Source of the DNA: LGRD01 sp031382215
GTDB taxonomy: Bacteria > Pseudomonadota > Gammaproteobacteria > Burkholderiales > Burkholderiaceae_C
Direction of reading: 5' to 3'
Assembly (NCBI GenBank): GCA_031382215.1
Contig: JANMYQ010000235.1
Location: forward strand, 3,306 to 67,305
Length of the DNA: 64,000 bases
This document shows, one piece after another, positions 1 through 7,693 of this stretch; position 1 is the first letter of the stretch; every line of letters starts with the position of its first letter. Both the position numbers and the translations under genes were made by a program. Below the pieces are notes generated by a model that did not search any database, was not told the origin of the DNA, and was given only the letters and a program-made list of their open reading frames with translations.

Positions 1-422
1 GCCTCCAGCAGCGCCAGGTACTGGTCGACGAAGTGCACGTCCCAGGGGCCTTCGACCTTGGGGATCATCACGGCGTCGAGCCGCTGGCCCACGCCTGCGA
101 CGATCTGCGCCAGGTCGTCCAGGATCCAGGGGCTGTTCAGGCAGTTCACGCGCACCCACAAGCCCGTGTCGCCCAGGTCGGCCTGGCGCACGCCTTCGAT
201 GAAGCCCGCGCGCGCCGCCTCCTTGGCGTCCAGGGGAATGGCGTCTTCGAGGTTGCCGCACAGCACGTCGACCAGGCGCGCGGTGTCGGTGAGGCGGGCG
301 CGGATCTTTTCGATGTGCGGCGGGAAGAAGTGCACCACGCGCTCGGGCCGCACCGGCAGTTCGCGCAACGGTGCCGGCGCGCCGATGGCCAGCGGCTTGT
401 AGTAGGTGTTGGGCAGTTTCAT
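1..422 (-). CDS. mcl: Malyl-CoA/beta-methylmalyl-CoA/citramalyl-CoA lyase (Mcl), C-terminus cut by window edge
   Basis: HpcH/HpaI-family CoA-ester lyase. In the 3-hydroxypropionate bi-cycle this enzyme condenses glyoxylate with propionyl-CoA to beta-methylmalyl-CoA and later cleaves citramalyl-CoA to pyruvate and acetyl-CoA. About 140 N-terminal residues are visible. They begin MKLPNTYYKPLAIG and carry the family segments RPERVVHFFPPH, CGNLEDAI and MIPKVEGPWD; the NLEDAI acidic residues lie where the Mg-binding region of the family is expected. The N-terminus closely resembles, from memory, the Chloroflexus enzyme rather than the Rhodobacter malyl-CoA lyase. The gene follows mct by 32 bp on the same strand, so it is probably the fourth gene of a leftward operon. 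The rest, and a possible beta-methylmalyl-CoA dehydratase (mch), would lie off the left edge. Confidence 0.87.
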   Translation of the reverse strand, partial: MKLPNTYYKPLAIGAPAPLRELPVRPERVVHFFPPHIEKIRARLTDTARLVDVLCGNLEDAIPLDAKEAARAGFIEGVRQADLGDTGLWVRVNCLNSPWILDDLAQIVAGVGQRLDAVMIPKVEGPWDVHFVDQYLALLE

Positions 423-454
423 GCAGGCTTTCGCAATGGTTGATGACTGAAGGG

Positions 455-1675
455 TCAAGCCGACGGGCCGGCCACGACGCCGGCGTCGTGCAACGCACCG
501 ACCTGGGCCGAGGACAGGCGCAGCACCTCGAGCAGGATCTCGTCGGTGTGCTGGCCGAGCGCGGGTGCCGGTGCGGCGGGCAGGCGAGGCACGGCGCTGA
601 AGTCGAGCGGGCACGCCGGGGCGAGGTAGGTGCCGATGCCTGGCTGCTGCAGCATCGAGAACATGGGGTGCGCGGTGGACAGGTCGGCGTCGCGCTCGAT
701 CGCCTGGCGCACGCTGCGGTAGGGGCCCCAGGTGACGCGTTGGGTTTCGAAGACGGCGGCCACTTCGGCCAGCGTGCGCGCGGCGAACCAGGGCTCGAAC
801 AGCGCCGCCAGGGCATCGCGCGCATGGAAGCGGTGGCCTTCGTCGTCCAGATTCACATCCAGCCGCGCGGCCAGTGCCGAGACCGCCGATGCCATGCCGG
901 TGGCCTTCAGCAAGCAGGCCCACTGCATGTCGGTGAGGCCGACGACCATTGCCCGCTCGCCGTCACGTGTGACGAAGTCGCGACCGAAGGCGCCGTACAG
1001 GTGGTTGCCGTAACGCGGCCGATCGACGCCATTGACTTGCACCTCAGCCAGCATGCCAAGGTGGCCCAGCATCGCCAGCCCGACGTCCTTCAGCGCCAGC
1101 GTGACGAGTTGGCCCACACCATGCCGGTCGCGATGGCGCAGCGCCGCCAGCAGCGCGGTGCAGATCATTTGCCCGGCAATCGCGTCCCAGGCGGGAAACA
1201 CGTGGTTGGCCGGCGCGGCGCTGTCCGCCGGGCCGGTGAGCGAGGGGAAGCCCAGCTGCGGGTTGACGGTGTAGTCGACCTCCGACCCACCATCGCGCCG
1301 GCCCATCAGGTTGACCATGATGAGGTCGGCGCGTTGTGCGGCCAGCGTCTCGTACGCCAGCCAGCCGCGCGCCGGGAAGTTGGTGCTGAACAGGCCCGCG
1401 TCGGCGCCTGGCGCGCAGATGATCTGCGTCAGCAGTTCCTGGCCGCGGGGTTTGCGGATGTCGACCGCGATCGAGCGCTTGCCCTTGTTCAAGCCAGCCC
1501 AGAACAGCGACCGCCCTTGCGCCGTGACCGGCCAGCGGCGATGGTCCAGCCCGCCGCCGATGGGGTCGAAGCGGATCACGTCGGCGCCCAGTTGCGCCAG
1601 TGTCATGCCGCCGAGCGGCGCGGCCACGAAGGCCGAACCTTCGACCACGCGCAAGCCTTGAAGAATGCCTTTCAC
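455..1675 (-). CDS. mct: Mesaconyl-CoA C1-C4 CoA transferase (Mct)
   Basis: Class III (CaiB/BaiF) CoA transferase of 406 residues. Mct moves CoA within mesaconyl-CoA from the C1 to the C4 carboxylate, a step specific to the 3-hydroxypropionate bi-cycle. The N-terminus MKGILQGLRVVEGSAFVAAP and the segments DVIRFDPIGGGLD, NKGKRSIAVDIR and DGGSEVDYTVNPQLG are, from memory, those of the Chloroflexus Mct. The family catalytic aspartate is D164 in FPAWD. It is 11 bp downstream of a second CoA transferase and 32 bp upstream of mcl, all in one direction. It is distinct from its two neighbours, which carry the LGDY-type catalytic motif. Substrate assignment rests on family resemblance and context. Confidence 0.87.
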   Translation of the reverse strand: MKGILQGLRVVEGSAFVAAPLGGMTLAQLGADVIRFDPIGGGLDHRRWPVTAQGRSLFWAGLNKGKRSIAVDIRKPRGQELLTQIICAPGADAGLFSTNFPARGWLAYETLAAQRADLIMVNLMGRRDGGSEVDYTVNPQLGFPSLTGPADSAAPANHVFPAWDAIAGQMICTALLAALRHRDRHGVGQLVTLALKDVGLAMLGHLGMLAEVQVNGVDRPRYGNHLYGAFGRDFVTRDGERAMVVGLTDMQWACLLKATGMASAVSALAARLDVNLDDEGHRFHARDALAALFEPWFAARTLAEVAAVFETQRVTWGPYRSVRQAIERDADLSTAHPMFSMLQQPGIGTYLAPACPLDFSAVPRLPAAPAPALGQHTDEILLEVLRLSSAQVGALHDAGVVAGPSA

Positions 1676-1685
1676 GGGGGTCCCT

Positions 1686-2924
1686 TCAGATGACGTTCCT
1701 GGCCCGCAGCGCAGCGATCTGCGCGTCGTCCAGATCGAGCAGCTCGCGCAGCACCTCTGCGCTGTGTTCGCCGAGCTTGGGGCCCAGCGACCGGATGCTG
1801 CCCGGGGTCTCCGACAGGCGGGGCACAGGTGCCGGCACGATGACCTGCTCGCCGGTGTCGGGCGCGTCCATCGCCACCAGGTTGCGGCGGGCGTGGAATT
1901 GGCGGTCGCCGAAGATGTCGGCGATGTTGTTCAGCGGACCGGCCGGGGTGTCGGTGGCGTAGCAGCGGTCCAGCACCTCTTCGCGCGTCAGCGCGCCGCA
2001 CCAGTCGCGCACGATCTCGTTGACATCGTGGCGATGGGTCAGCCGCGTCTTCTGCTCGCCATAGGTCTCGGCGGTGGCCAACTCGGGCCGGCCCATGGCG
2101 CGGGCCAGACGCTCGAACAGCAAGTCGGTGGCGCAGCTGATGGCGACCCACTTGCCGTCCTTGGTGGAAAAGTGGCCGTGCGGCACCGCGAAGTCGTTGT
2201 GCGACGAACCCGCGCGCTCGCGCACGACCCCGTACATGGCAAAGGCCGGTGCCAGCTCCTCGGTGCAGCGGAAGACCGACTCGTACAGCGCCGCGTCTAC
2301 ATACTGGCCCTCGCCCGTCAGGTCGCGATGGCGCAGCGCCATCATCACGCCCAGGCAGCCGTACAGGCCGGTCATGTAGTCGCCCAGCGTGGTCGACCCC
2401 GGTGTCATCGGCGTGCCCTTGGGCATGCCGGCCAGGTAGGCCAGGCCGCCCACCGCATGCGCCACGCGGGCAAAGCCCGGCCGGTCCTTGTACGGGCCGG
2501 TCTGGCCGTAGCCGGTGACGCGCAGCATCACCAGCCGCGGGTTGATCTTGTGCAGCACGTCCCAGCCCAGGCCCCACTTCTCCAGCGTGCCGGTGCGGAA
2601 GTTCTCGCACACCACGTCGGTCTGCGCGACCAGGCCCTTGAAGATCTCGGCGCCTTCCTTCTGACGCAGGTCCAGCGTCAGCGAACGTTTGTTGCGGCCT
2701 TCGCTGAGCCAGGTGAGCGTGTCGCCGCGCGCCGATGGCGTGCCGAAGCGCCGCAGCGCGTCGCCCCCGTCGGGGTGTTCGAGCTTCAGCACGTCGGCAC
2801 CGAATTCGCCCAGCAGCGTGGCGCAGAAGGGCGCAGCGATGACGGTGGCCATGTCGATGACGCGGATGCCGGCAAGCGGCAGCGCGGCGGGGGCGGCAGG
2901 GGCGGCGGAATTGACGGCGTCCAT
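1686..2924 (-). CDS. CaiB/BaiF CoA transferase, succinyl-CoA:L-malate CoA-transferase subunit-like (SmtB/SmtA-like)
   Basis: A 412-residue class III CoA transferase. Motifs are GIRVIDMATVIAAP near residue 20, EFGADVLKLEHPDGGD at 40-55, the catalytic aspartate D182 in TLGDY, and the C-terminal LGEHSAEVL. ATG at 2924 was chosen because the alanine/proline-rich leader then runs straight into the conserved LAGIRVID start; the frame stays open further upstream but reads into the previous gene. It is a close paralogue of the next gene upstream (2938-4170). In the Chloroflexus pathway two such paralogues, SmtA and SmtB, together activate malate with succinyl-CoA, and this pair with mct, mcl and meh fits that role. 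Which subunit is which cannot be told by eye. Confidence 0.78.
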   Translation of the reverse strand: MDAVNSAAPAAPAALPLAGIRVIDMATVIAAPFCATLLGEFGADVLKLEHPDGGDALRRFGTPSARGDTLTWLSEGRNKRSLTLDLRQKEGAEIFKGLVAQTDVVCENFRTGTLEKWGLGWDVLHKINPRLVMLRVTGYGQTGPYKDRPGFARVAHAVGGLAYLAGMPKGTPMTPGSTTLGDYMTGLYGCLGVMMALRHRDLTGEGQYVDAALYESVFRCTEELAPAFAMYGVVRERAGSSHNDFAVPHGHFSTKDGKWVAISCATDLLFERLARAMGRPELATAETYGEQKTRLTHRHDVNEIVRDWCGALTREEVLDRCYATDTPAGPLNNIADIFGDRQFHARRNLVAMDAPDTGEQVIVPAPVPRLSETPGSIRSLGPKLGEHSAEVLRELLDLDDAQIAALRARNVI

Positions 2925-2937
2925 GGTGCGCGCTGCC

Positions 2938-4170
2938 TCAGATCGTCTTGTGCTGGCGCAGCCGCGCCAGTTCATCGGCGTGCAGGCCGAGCAGACCCTG
3001 CAACACGTCGGTGGTGGCATTGCCCAGCGGCGGGCCGAGGTGGTTGATGCGCCCTGGCGTAGCCGACAGGGTCGGCACCACCCCCGGCACGACGACTTCG
3101 CCGAGTTCGACCGACGGCACGCGCGCCAGGTTGCCGCGGGCCTGGAAGTGCTCGTCGGCAAAGATGTCGGCGATCGAGTTCACTTTGCCGGCCGGCACTT
3201 CCTCGGCCAGGCACTGGTCGAGCACGTCGGACCGGTCCAGCGATGCGACCCAGTCGCCGACGATGCGGTTGACTTCGTCGCGCGCTGCGAGCCGCTTGCG
3301 CTGCGGGCCGTACATCTCGGCCGAGGCCAGTTCGGGCCGGCCCATCGCGACGGCCAGGCGTTCGAACATCTTGTCGGTGGTGCAGGCGATGGCGATCCAC
3401 TTGTCATTCTTGGTGCGGAAGTGCCCGTGCGGGCATGCCACAAAGCTGCCCGAGCCTTCGCGCTCGCGCACCTTGCCGTGCAGCCCATAGACCGCAGCCA
3501 GTTCCTCGAGCACGCGGAACACGGCCTCGTAGACGCCGACATCGATGATCTGGCCGCGGCCGGTGGCCTCGGCATGGCGCAGTGCCACCAGCACGCCGAT
3601 GGCGCCGAACAGGCTGGCGATGTAGTCGCCCAGCGGCACCGTGCCCGGCAGCACTGGCGTCTCGCCCGGAAAGCCAGCCAGGTAGTTCAACCCGCCGAAG
3701 GCCTGCGCGATGTGCGCGAAGGCGTGACGCCGACGGTAGGGGCCGGTCTGCCCGTAGCCGGTGACGCGCAGCATCACCAGCTTGGGGTTGGCCTGGCGCA
3801 GCAGGTCCCAGGTCAGGCCCCAGCTTTCCATCGTGCCTGGGCGGAAGTTCTCGACCAGGATGTCGGACTTGGCGACCAGCTTCAAGAACAGCGCCACGCC
3901 TTCAGGCTGCAGCAGGTCGATGGTCACCGAGCGCTTGTTGCGACTTTCGCTCAGCCACTTGAGCGTGGCGTCTGGGCGCTCGGTGGCAGTGCCGAAGCGG
4001 CGCATCGGGTCGCCGCCGTCCGGGTGCTCGACCTTGATCACCTCGGCACCGAACTCGCCCATCACGGTGGCCGCGTAAGGACCGGCGAGAAAGTTGCCGA
4101 CGTCGATCACACGCAGGCCGGACAGCGGCTGCGGCGCCTGGGTGGCAGGGGTGGGCGACTCGGCGTTCAT
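2938..4170 (-). CDS. CaiB/BaiF CoA transferase, succinyl-CoA:L-malate CoA-transferase subunit-like (SmtA/SmtB-like)
   Basis: A 410-residue class III CoA transferase and probably the first gene of the leftward operon. It shows LSGLRVIDVGNFLAGP at 16-31, EFGAEVIKVEHPDGGD at 39-54, catalytic D182 in PLGDY, and LGPPLGNATTDVL near the end. Identity with the neighbour at 1686-2924 is high over the whole length, for example VMLRVTGYGQTGPY in both. This suggests a duplicated pair acting as one heteromeric enzyme. The start at 4170 gives the usual short leader before the Rossmann-like opening; an in-frame ATG at 4212 is possible, and neither has a strong ribosome-binding site. Only 13 bp separate it from the next gene. 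Upstream lies a divergent promoter region shared with the hydratase gene. Confidence 0.78.
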   Translation of the reverse strand: MNAESPTPATQAPQPLSGLRVIDVGNFLAGPYAATVMGEFGAEVIKVEHPDGGDPMRRFGTATERPDATLKWLSESRNKRSVTIDLLQPEGVALFLKLVAKSDILVENFRPGTMESWGLTWDLLRQANPKLVMLRVTGYGQTGPYRRRHAFAHIAQAFGGLNYLAGFPGETPVLPGTVPLGDYIASLFGAIGVLVALRHAEATGRGQIIDVGVYEAVFRVLEELAAVYGLHGKVREREGSGSFVACPHGHFRTKNDKWIAIACTTDKMFERLAVAMGRPELASAEMYGPQRKRLAARDEVNRIVGDWVASLDRSDVLDQCLAEEVPAGKVNSIADIFADEHFQARGNLARVPSVELGEVVVPGVVPTLSATPGRINHLGPPLGNATTDVLQGLLGLHADELARLRQHKTI

Positions 4171-4311
4171 GACCGTGAGGCAAGGGGGATATCGGCGAGG
4201 TGGAGGCTGCATTGCATGACCACTTCAGGTTAAATTCCTCCGCACGCTGCACCTCCCGGTGCAATCCCGACCTTTGCTTCAGGCTTTCTGAAGCCTGCAT
4301 AGGAATTGCTG
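4171..4311. promoter_or_regulatory. Divergent control region between CoA-transferase operon and hydratase, with two hairpins
   Basis: This 141-bp gap between head-to-head genes contains two perfect inverted repeats. TGCACC-N4-GGTGCA lies at 4248-4263, and CAGGCTT-N4-AAGCCTG at 4280-4297, just before the hydratase ribosome-binding site AGGAA (4301-4305). Such paired palindromes in a shared promoter are plausible operators, or leader hairpins for the rightward gene. No regulator gene is adjacent, so the binding protein is unknown. Confidence 0.5.
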
Positions 4312-5151
4312 ATGGATGACGACTTCAGGGCCTGGACAGGCCGCACCGAAACCACCATCGACCCGCTGGGTCCGGTGCAGGCGCAGGCGGCCCAGGCCAT
4401 GCTCGACGAGCCCGGGCCGGCGCTGGAGGCAGGCAACCCGCTGCCACCGCTGTGGCACTGGTTTCACTTCCTGCCGCGCGCGCCCCAGGCAGCACTGGAC
4501 AATGACGGGCATCCGCAGCGCGGCGGTTTCCTTCCTCCCATCCCGTACCCGCGCCGCATGTTTGCCGGAGCGCGCCTGCAATGGCACCGGCCATTGCTCA
4601 TCGGCACACCGGCCGAACGCCAGGCGTGCATCCGTAACGTCGTGCTGAAGTCCGGCAAGAGCGGGTCGCTGGCCTTCGTCACCGTCGGGCTGCGTTTCAT
4701 GCAGAACGGCGCGCTGTGCATCGAGGAAGAGCAGGACATCGTCTACCGCGAACCCGGCGGTCCCGTGGCCGCCCCGGTCGCGGCGCCTTGGCCGTCGGTG
4801 CCCGCGGGCAGCTGGACCCGCGTGCGGCAGCCCGACAGCCGCTTGCTGTTCCGCTTCTCGGCGCTGACCTTCAACGCCCACCGCATCCACTACGACCGGG
4901 CTTACGCCAGCGAGGTCGAAGGCTACCCGGGCCTGGTGGTGCACGGTCCGTTGACGGCCGTGCTGCTGGCGCAACTGGTGCAGCAGTCAACCGCGCGGCA
5001 AATGCGGGCCTTCAGCTTCCGCGGCGTGGCGCCCTTGTTCGATCTGGGGCCGGTGCGGCTGGTGGGCACCCCGGATGGCGACAGCGTGGCTCTTCAGGCG
5101 CAGGGTCCGGACGGCAACGCGGGTTTGCTGGCCAGCGCCACCTTGGCTTGA
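4312..5151 (+). CDS. meh: Mesaconyl-C4-CoA hydratase, MaoC/hot-dog type (Meh)
   Basis: A 279-residue double hot-dog (FAS1/HTD2-like) acyl-CoA hydratase. In the 3-hydroxypropionate bi-cycle it hydrates mesaconyl-C4-CoA to citramalyl-CoA, the substrate Mcl cleaves. Visible hallmarks are the N-terminal hot-dog half, the C-terminal segment RFSALTFNAHRIHYDRAYA around residues 180-200, and YPGLVVHGPL right after, where the catalytic Asp/His region of this family lies. Length matches the Chloroflexus enzyme as I recall it. ATG 4312 is preceded by AGGAA at good spacing; an in-frame TTG at 4306 is less likely. It is divergent from the smt-like/mct/mcl operon. Itaconyl-CoA or 3-methylfumaryl-CoA hydratase are alternative members of the same fold; neighbours favour mesaconyl-C4-CoA. 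Confidence 0.82.
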   Translation: MDDDFRAWTGRTETTIDPLGPVQAQAAQAMLDEPGPALEAGNPLPPLWHWFHFLPRAPQAALDNDGHPQRGGFLPPIPYPRRMFAGARLQWHRPLLIGTPAERQACIRNVVLKSGKSGSLAFVTVGLRFMQNGALCIEEEQDIVYREPGGPVAAPVAAPWPSVPAGSWTRVRQPDSRLLFRFSALTFNAHRIHYDRAYASEVEGYPGLVVHGPLTAVLLAQLVQQSTARQMRAFSFRGVAPLFDLGPVRLVGTPDGDSVALQAQGPDGNAGLLASATLA

Positions 5152-5181
5152 GCCGCGGGCCCCGCTTGTTCGGGCGTTCTT

Positions 5182-5203
5182 CGGGCTTCAAGCGGGCTTC
5201 AGG
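5182..5203 (-). repeat. 11-bp tandem duplication across the dabA stop codon
   Basis: Two adjacent 11-bp units, cgggcttcaag (5182-5192) and cgggcttcagg (5193-5203), span the dabA stop codon (TCA on the plus strand, 5199-5201). The second copy of TGA falls in another frame. This is a weaker example of the stop-codon repeats seen at 22169, 42522 and 12818. Confidence 0.45.
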
Positions 5204-7691
5204 CGGTCTCCGGCGCCACCGCCTCCCATGCGCCGCCGGGAACGTAGCGCCACACGCCTTCGACGTCGTCGATCCTGAACAGGTGCAGCCACTGGTGGTC
5301 GAGCAGATGGCGCGTCGTGGTGTGGCGCGAGATGATGTCGTCGATCGGCTGCTGCGGCGCCTGGATGAACACGCTCAGCCGCAGAGGCGTGTGGCGCAGC
5401 TTCTCGCCGTCGTGCAGTGACTGCATCGGCAACCCGATGCGCAGGTCGCCGCCATTGCCCTCAAACACGCCGACATTGCCGCCGACGACGTTGTGCAGCA
5501 GCTTGTTGCCGCTGCCGTAGCGCGCGTTGTCGACGCTGCTGGCGTGGTACTGCAGGTTGATCCAGTGGGTGACCACCATCGGCGCGGTCATGATCAGTTC
5601 CAGCACCTTGAAGCCGGGGTCAAGGGGCCAGGCATAGTCGTGCAGGAAGCTGCGCCCGTCGAGCCGCAGGTGGCGGCTGCGCGAACGCGGCGCGACGATG
5701 AAGCTGGCGCAGTCGGCCAGGCCCCACTCGGGCCGCACCTGCGCCCAGTCGCTGGTGCGCTCGGTGATGGCTTTGAGCAATGCAGACGGGTCGGAGGCGC
5801 AGTCGGCCAGCCCGAGCGATGCGGCGCGTTCGGCGCGCGCTCGAGCGCCGGCATCCTGCAGCCAACCGCGCAGCGCCGCGACGTCGCCGTCGTGGCTGGC
5901 CGGCAGCAGGTCGGTGTCGTACAGCTGGAGTTCGTCGGTGGTGGTGTTGTGCAGCCCGGCCACAAACTGCGTCGTGTCGGCCACATCGATACCGCGGCCC
6001 CGCAGCCCGGCGCGCACGGCCAGGTCGTTGAGCACCAGCACCAGCGCACGCGCGTTGACTTCGCCGGTCTGCCCGCCGCACGCGCCGCAGTCCAGGCCAG
6101 CCGCATGCGGATTGTTGGCGCTCGTGCTGCCGTGGCCAGCCAGCAGCACCAGACGCGCCAGCCCGTGGTCTGGCGCGCCCACCAGGCCCATCGCGCCGAG
6201 TGCGGTGGCGGCCATGCTGACGCGCGCTTCGATGTCGGGGCCGCCTTGGGCGGGCAGCCGCGGCCGCAGGCGGGCGCGCTGTTCCGGCGGCAGGCCGGTC
6301 TGCTCGACTGGCAGTGCTTTCGGGTCGCCACCCATGCTGTCCTTCAAAAGCTTGCCGGCGTAGAGCAGGCCGCAGGCTTCAACGAAAGAGAAGGTCGAAC
6401 CCGCACCCCCCCGGAAGCTCTGCCACTGCTGGCGCCACAGCAGTTTGCCCTTGCGCTTCTCGCTCAGCACCTGGCCAAGCGAAGGCGAGTCGCACTCGTC
6501 GGTCAAGCACAACCCGGGCGCCAGCAGGCCCGGCAGTTGCGGCCGGACCATGTCGCTCCCCAGCGGCCGGTACTCGACGAACATGGCGAAGAAGCCGGCA
6601 AAACCAAGCGTCTGTACCGCCGGACTGGAGGCTTCGAGCGCACGGCGATAGACCTCGGAGCGCACGTCGATGCAGAACACCGCCTGCACCGCCGGCGCGG
6701 ACGGCGCGGCCGCGGGTGCCTTGTGCAACCCTCGGCACAGGGACGCCTGGTAACTGCGCTCGAGCGCGCTTTGCCACAACCAATCGGTGTGAAGCGCCGT
6801 CCGTGCGCGGGCAAACACCGTCTCGCAGCCGCGCCAGGCGGCGTCCAGGCCGTTGGCCACGGCGATCTTCGGATGGCCCATGTGCAGCAGCCATTCCCAG
6901 GCCAGTCGCACCGCCAACAGGTGCACGATCTGGTCGTCGTCCTTCTTGGCCAGGCGCGCCTGCCAGCGCTGGTAGGCACACCAAGAGGCCCAACCGTTGA
7001 TGCTCATCAGCAGCGCCGTGTAGTAGGCCTCCCGCGATGCCTGCGGGATGCGCAATGCGCGCGTGGCGGCGTCGATCAGTGCGATCGGATCTTTCGGAAG
7101 CGCCGCCAGCCGGGTGGTGAAGCCGGTGTCGCCCATCAGCATGGCGGGGCTGAAGTCGTGCGCCGACTGCCGCAGCCAGCTCGGGTACAGGCCGCCCGTG
7201 TGGTCGGGCCCCCACGCGGCCTGGCCCTGATCGAAGTAAGCCGCGCAGCACTGGCTGACGTGGTGGGTGATGTAGGCGCGCCAGGACATCGCGTGGCCGA
7301 GGTCACGTTGGGCATCGACCAGATCGCTGGCCAGCGGCAGCCGGGCCGGCAGGGGTGCGGGTGCGTCCAGGCTGGCGACCAGTTCGGCCACCGTGGTGTG
7401 TACGCCGGCAGCGGTGATGGCCGCCCGCAGGTGTTCGGCACCGACGCGCCCGGCGCGCCACTGTTCGGCGAACCACTCGCGCGGCATCAGCATCGTGCTG
7501 CCCGACAGACCCGCAAGTTGTGCGGCGGCTTGGGAAATAGGCCTTTCGAGCTGGCCCCAGTATGGGTTGACGGCGATGAAACGGTCCAGCGGCCAGGTCG
7601 GTGCAATGCGGGCGCAGGCGGCGTCGACGGCCGGCCGTACCGAGGTTGGCGCAGCGCTGGCAACGGCGATGGGATCGGCAACGTTGTTCAT
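5199..7691 (-). CDS. dabA: DabA, zinc-binding subunit of the DAB inorganic carbon (CO2/bicarbonate) pump (DUF2309)
   Basis: An 830-residue DUF2309 protein. DabA is a cytoplasmic carbonic-anhydrase-like subunit proposed to turn CO2 into bicarbonate in one direction, energised through the membrane partner DabB. All four expected zinc/active-site residues are visible: C340 and D342 in VFCIDVRSE, H520 in LLAGHGSTS and C535 in GLDCGACGG. Their spacing is like that of the Halothiobacillus DabA sites. The start at 7691 lies 2 bp after the dabB stop, so the two are one operon in the order dabB-dabA. The frame stays open far upstream, but that stretch overlaps dabB in another frame and is not coding. 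The gene ends 48 bp from meh, tail to tail. Confidence 0.93.
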   Translation of the reverse strand: MNNVADPIAVASAAPTSVRPAVDAACARIAPTWPLDRFIAVNPYWGQLERPISQAAAQLAGLSGSTMLMPREWFAEQWRAGRVGAEHLRAAITAAGVHTTVAELVASLDAPAPLPARLPLASDLVDAQRDLGHAMSWRAYITHHVSQCCAAYFDQGQAAWGPDHTGGLYPSWLRQSAHDFSPAMLMGDTGFTTRLAALPKDPIALIDAATRALRIPQASREAYYTALLMSINGWASWCAYQRWQARLAKKDDDQIVHLLAVRLAWEWLLHMGHPKIAVANGLDAAWRGCETVFARARTALHTDWLWQSALERSYQASLCRGLHKAPAAAPSAPAVQAVFCIDVRSEVYRRALEASSPAVQTLGFAGFFAMFVEYRPLGSDMVRPQLPGLLAPGLCLTDECDSPSLGQVLSEKRKGKLLWRQQWQSFRGGAGSTFSFVEACGLLYAGKLLKDSMGGDPKALPVEQTGLPPEQRARLRPRLPAQGGPDIEARVSMAATALGAMGLVGAPDHGLARLVLLAGHGSTSANNPHAAGLDCGACGGQTGEVNARALVLVLNDLAVRAGLRGRGIDVADTTQFVAGLHNTTTDELQLYDTDLLPASHDGDVAALRGWLQDAGARARAERAASLGLADCASDPSALLKAITERTSDWAQVRPEWGLADCASFIVAPRSRSRHLRLDGRSFLHDYAWPLDPGFKVLELIMTAPMVVTHWINLQYHASSVDNARYGSGNKLLHNVVGGNVGVFEGNGGDLRIGLPMQSLHDGEKLRHTPLRLSVFIQAPQQPIDDIISRHTTTRHLLDHQWLHLFRIDDVEGVWRYVPGGAWEAVAPETA

Positions 7692-7693
7692 GA

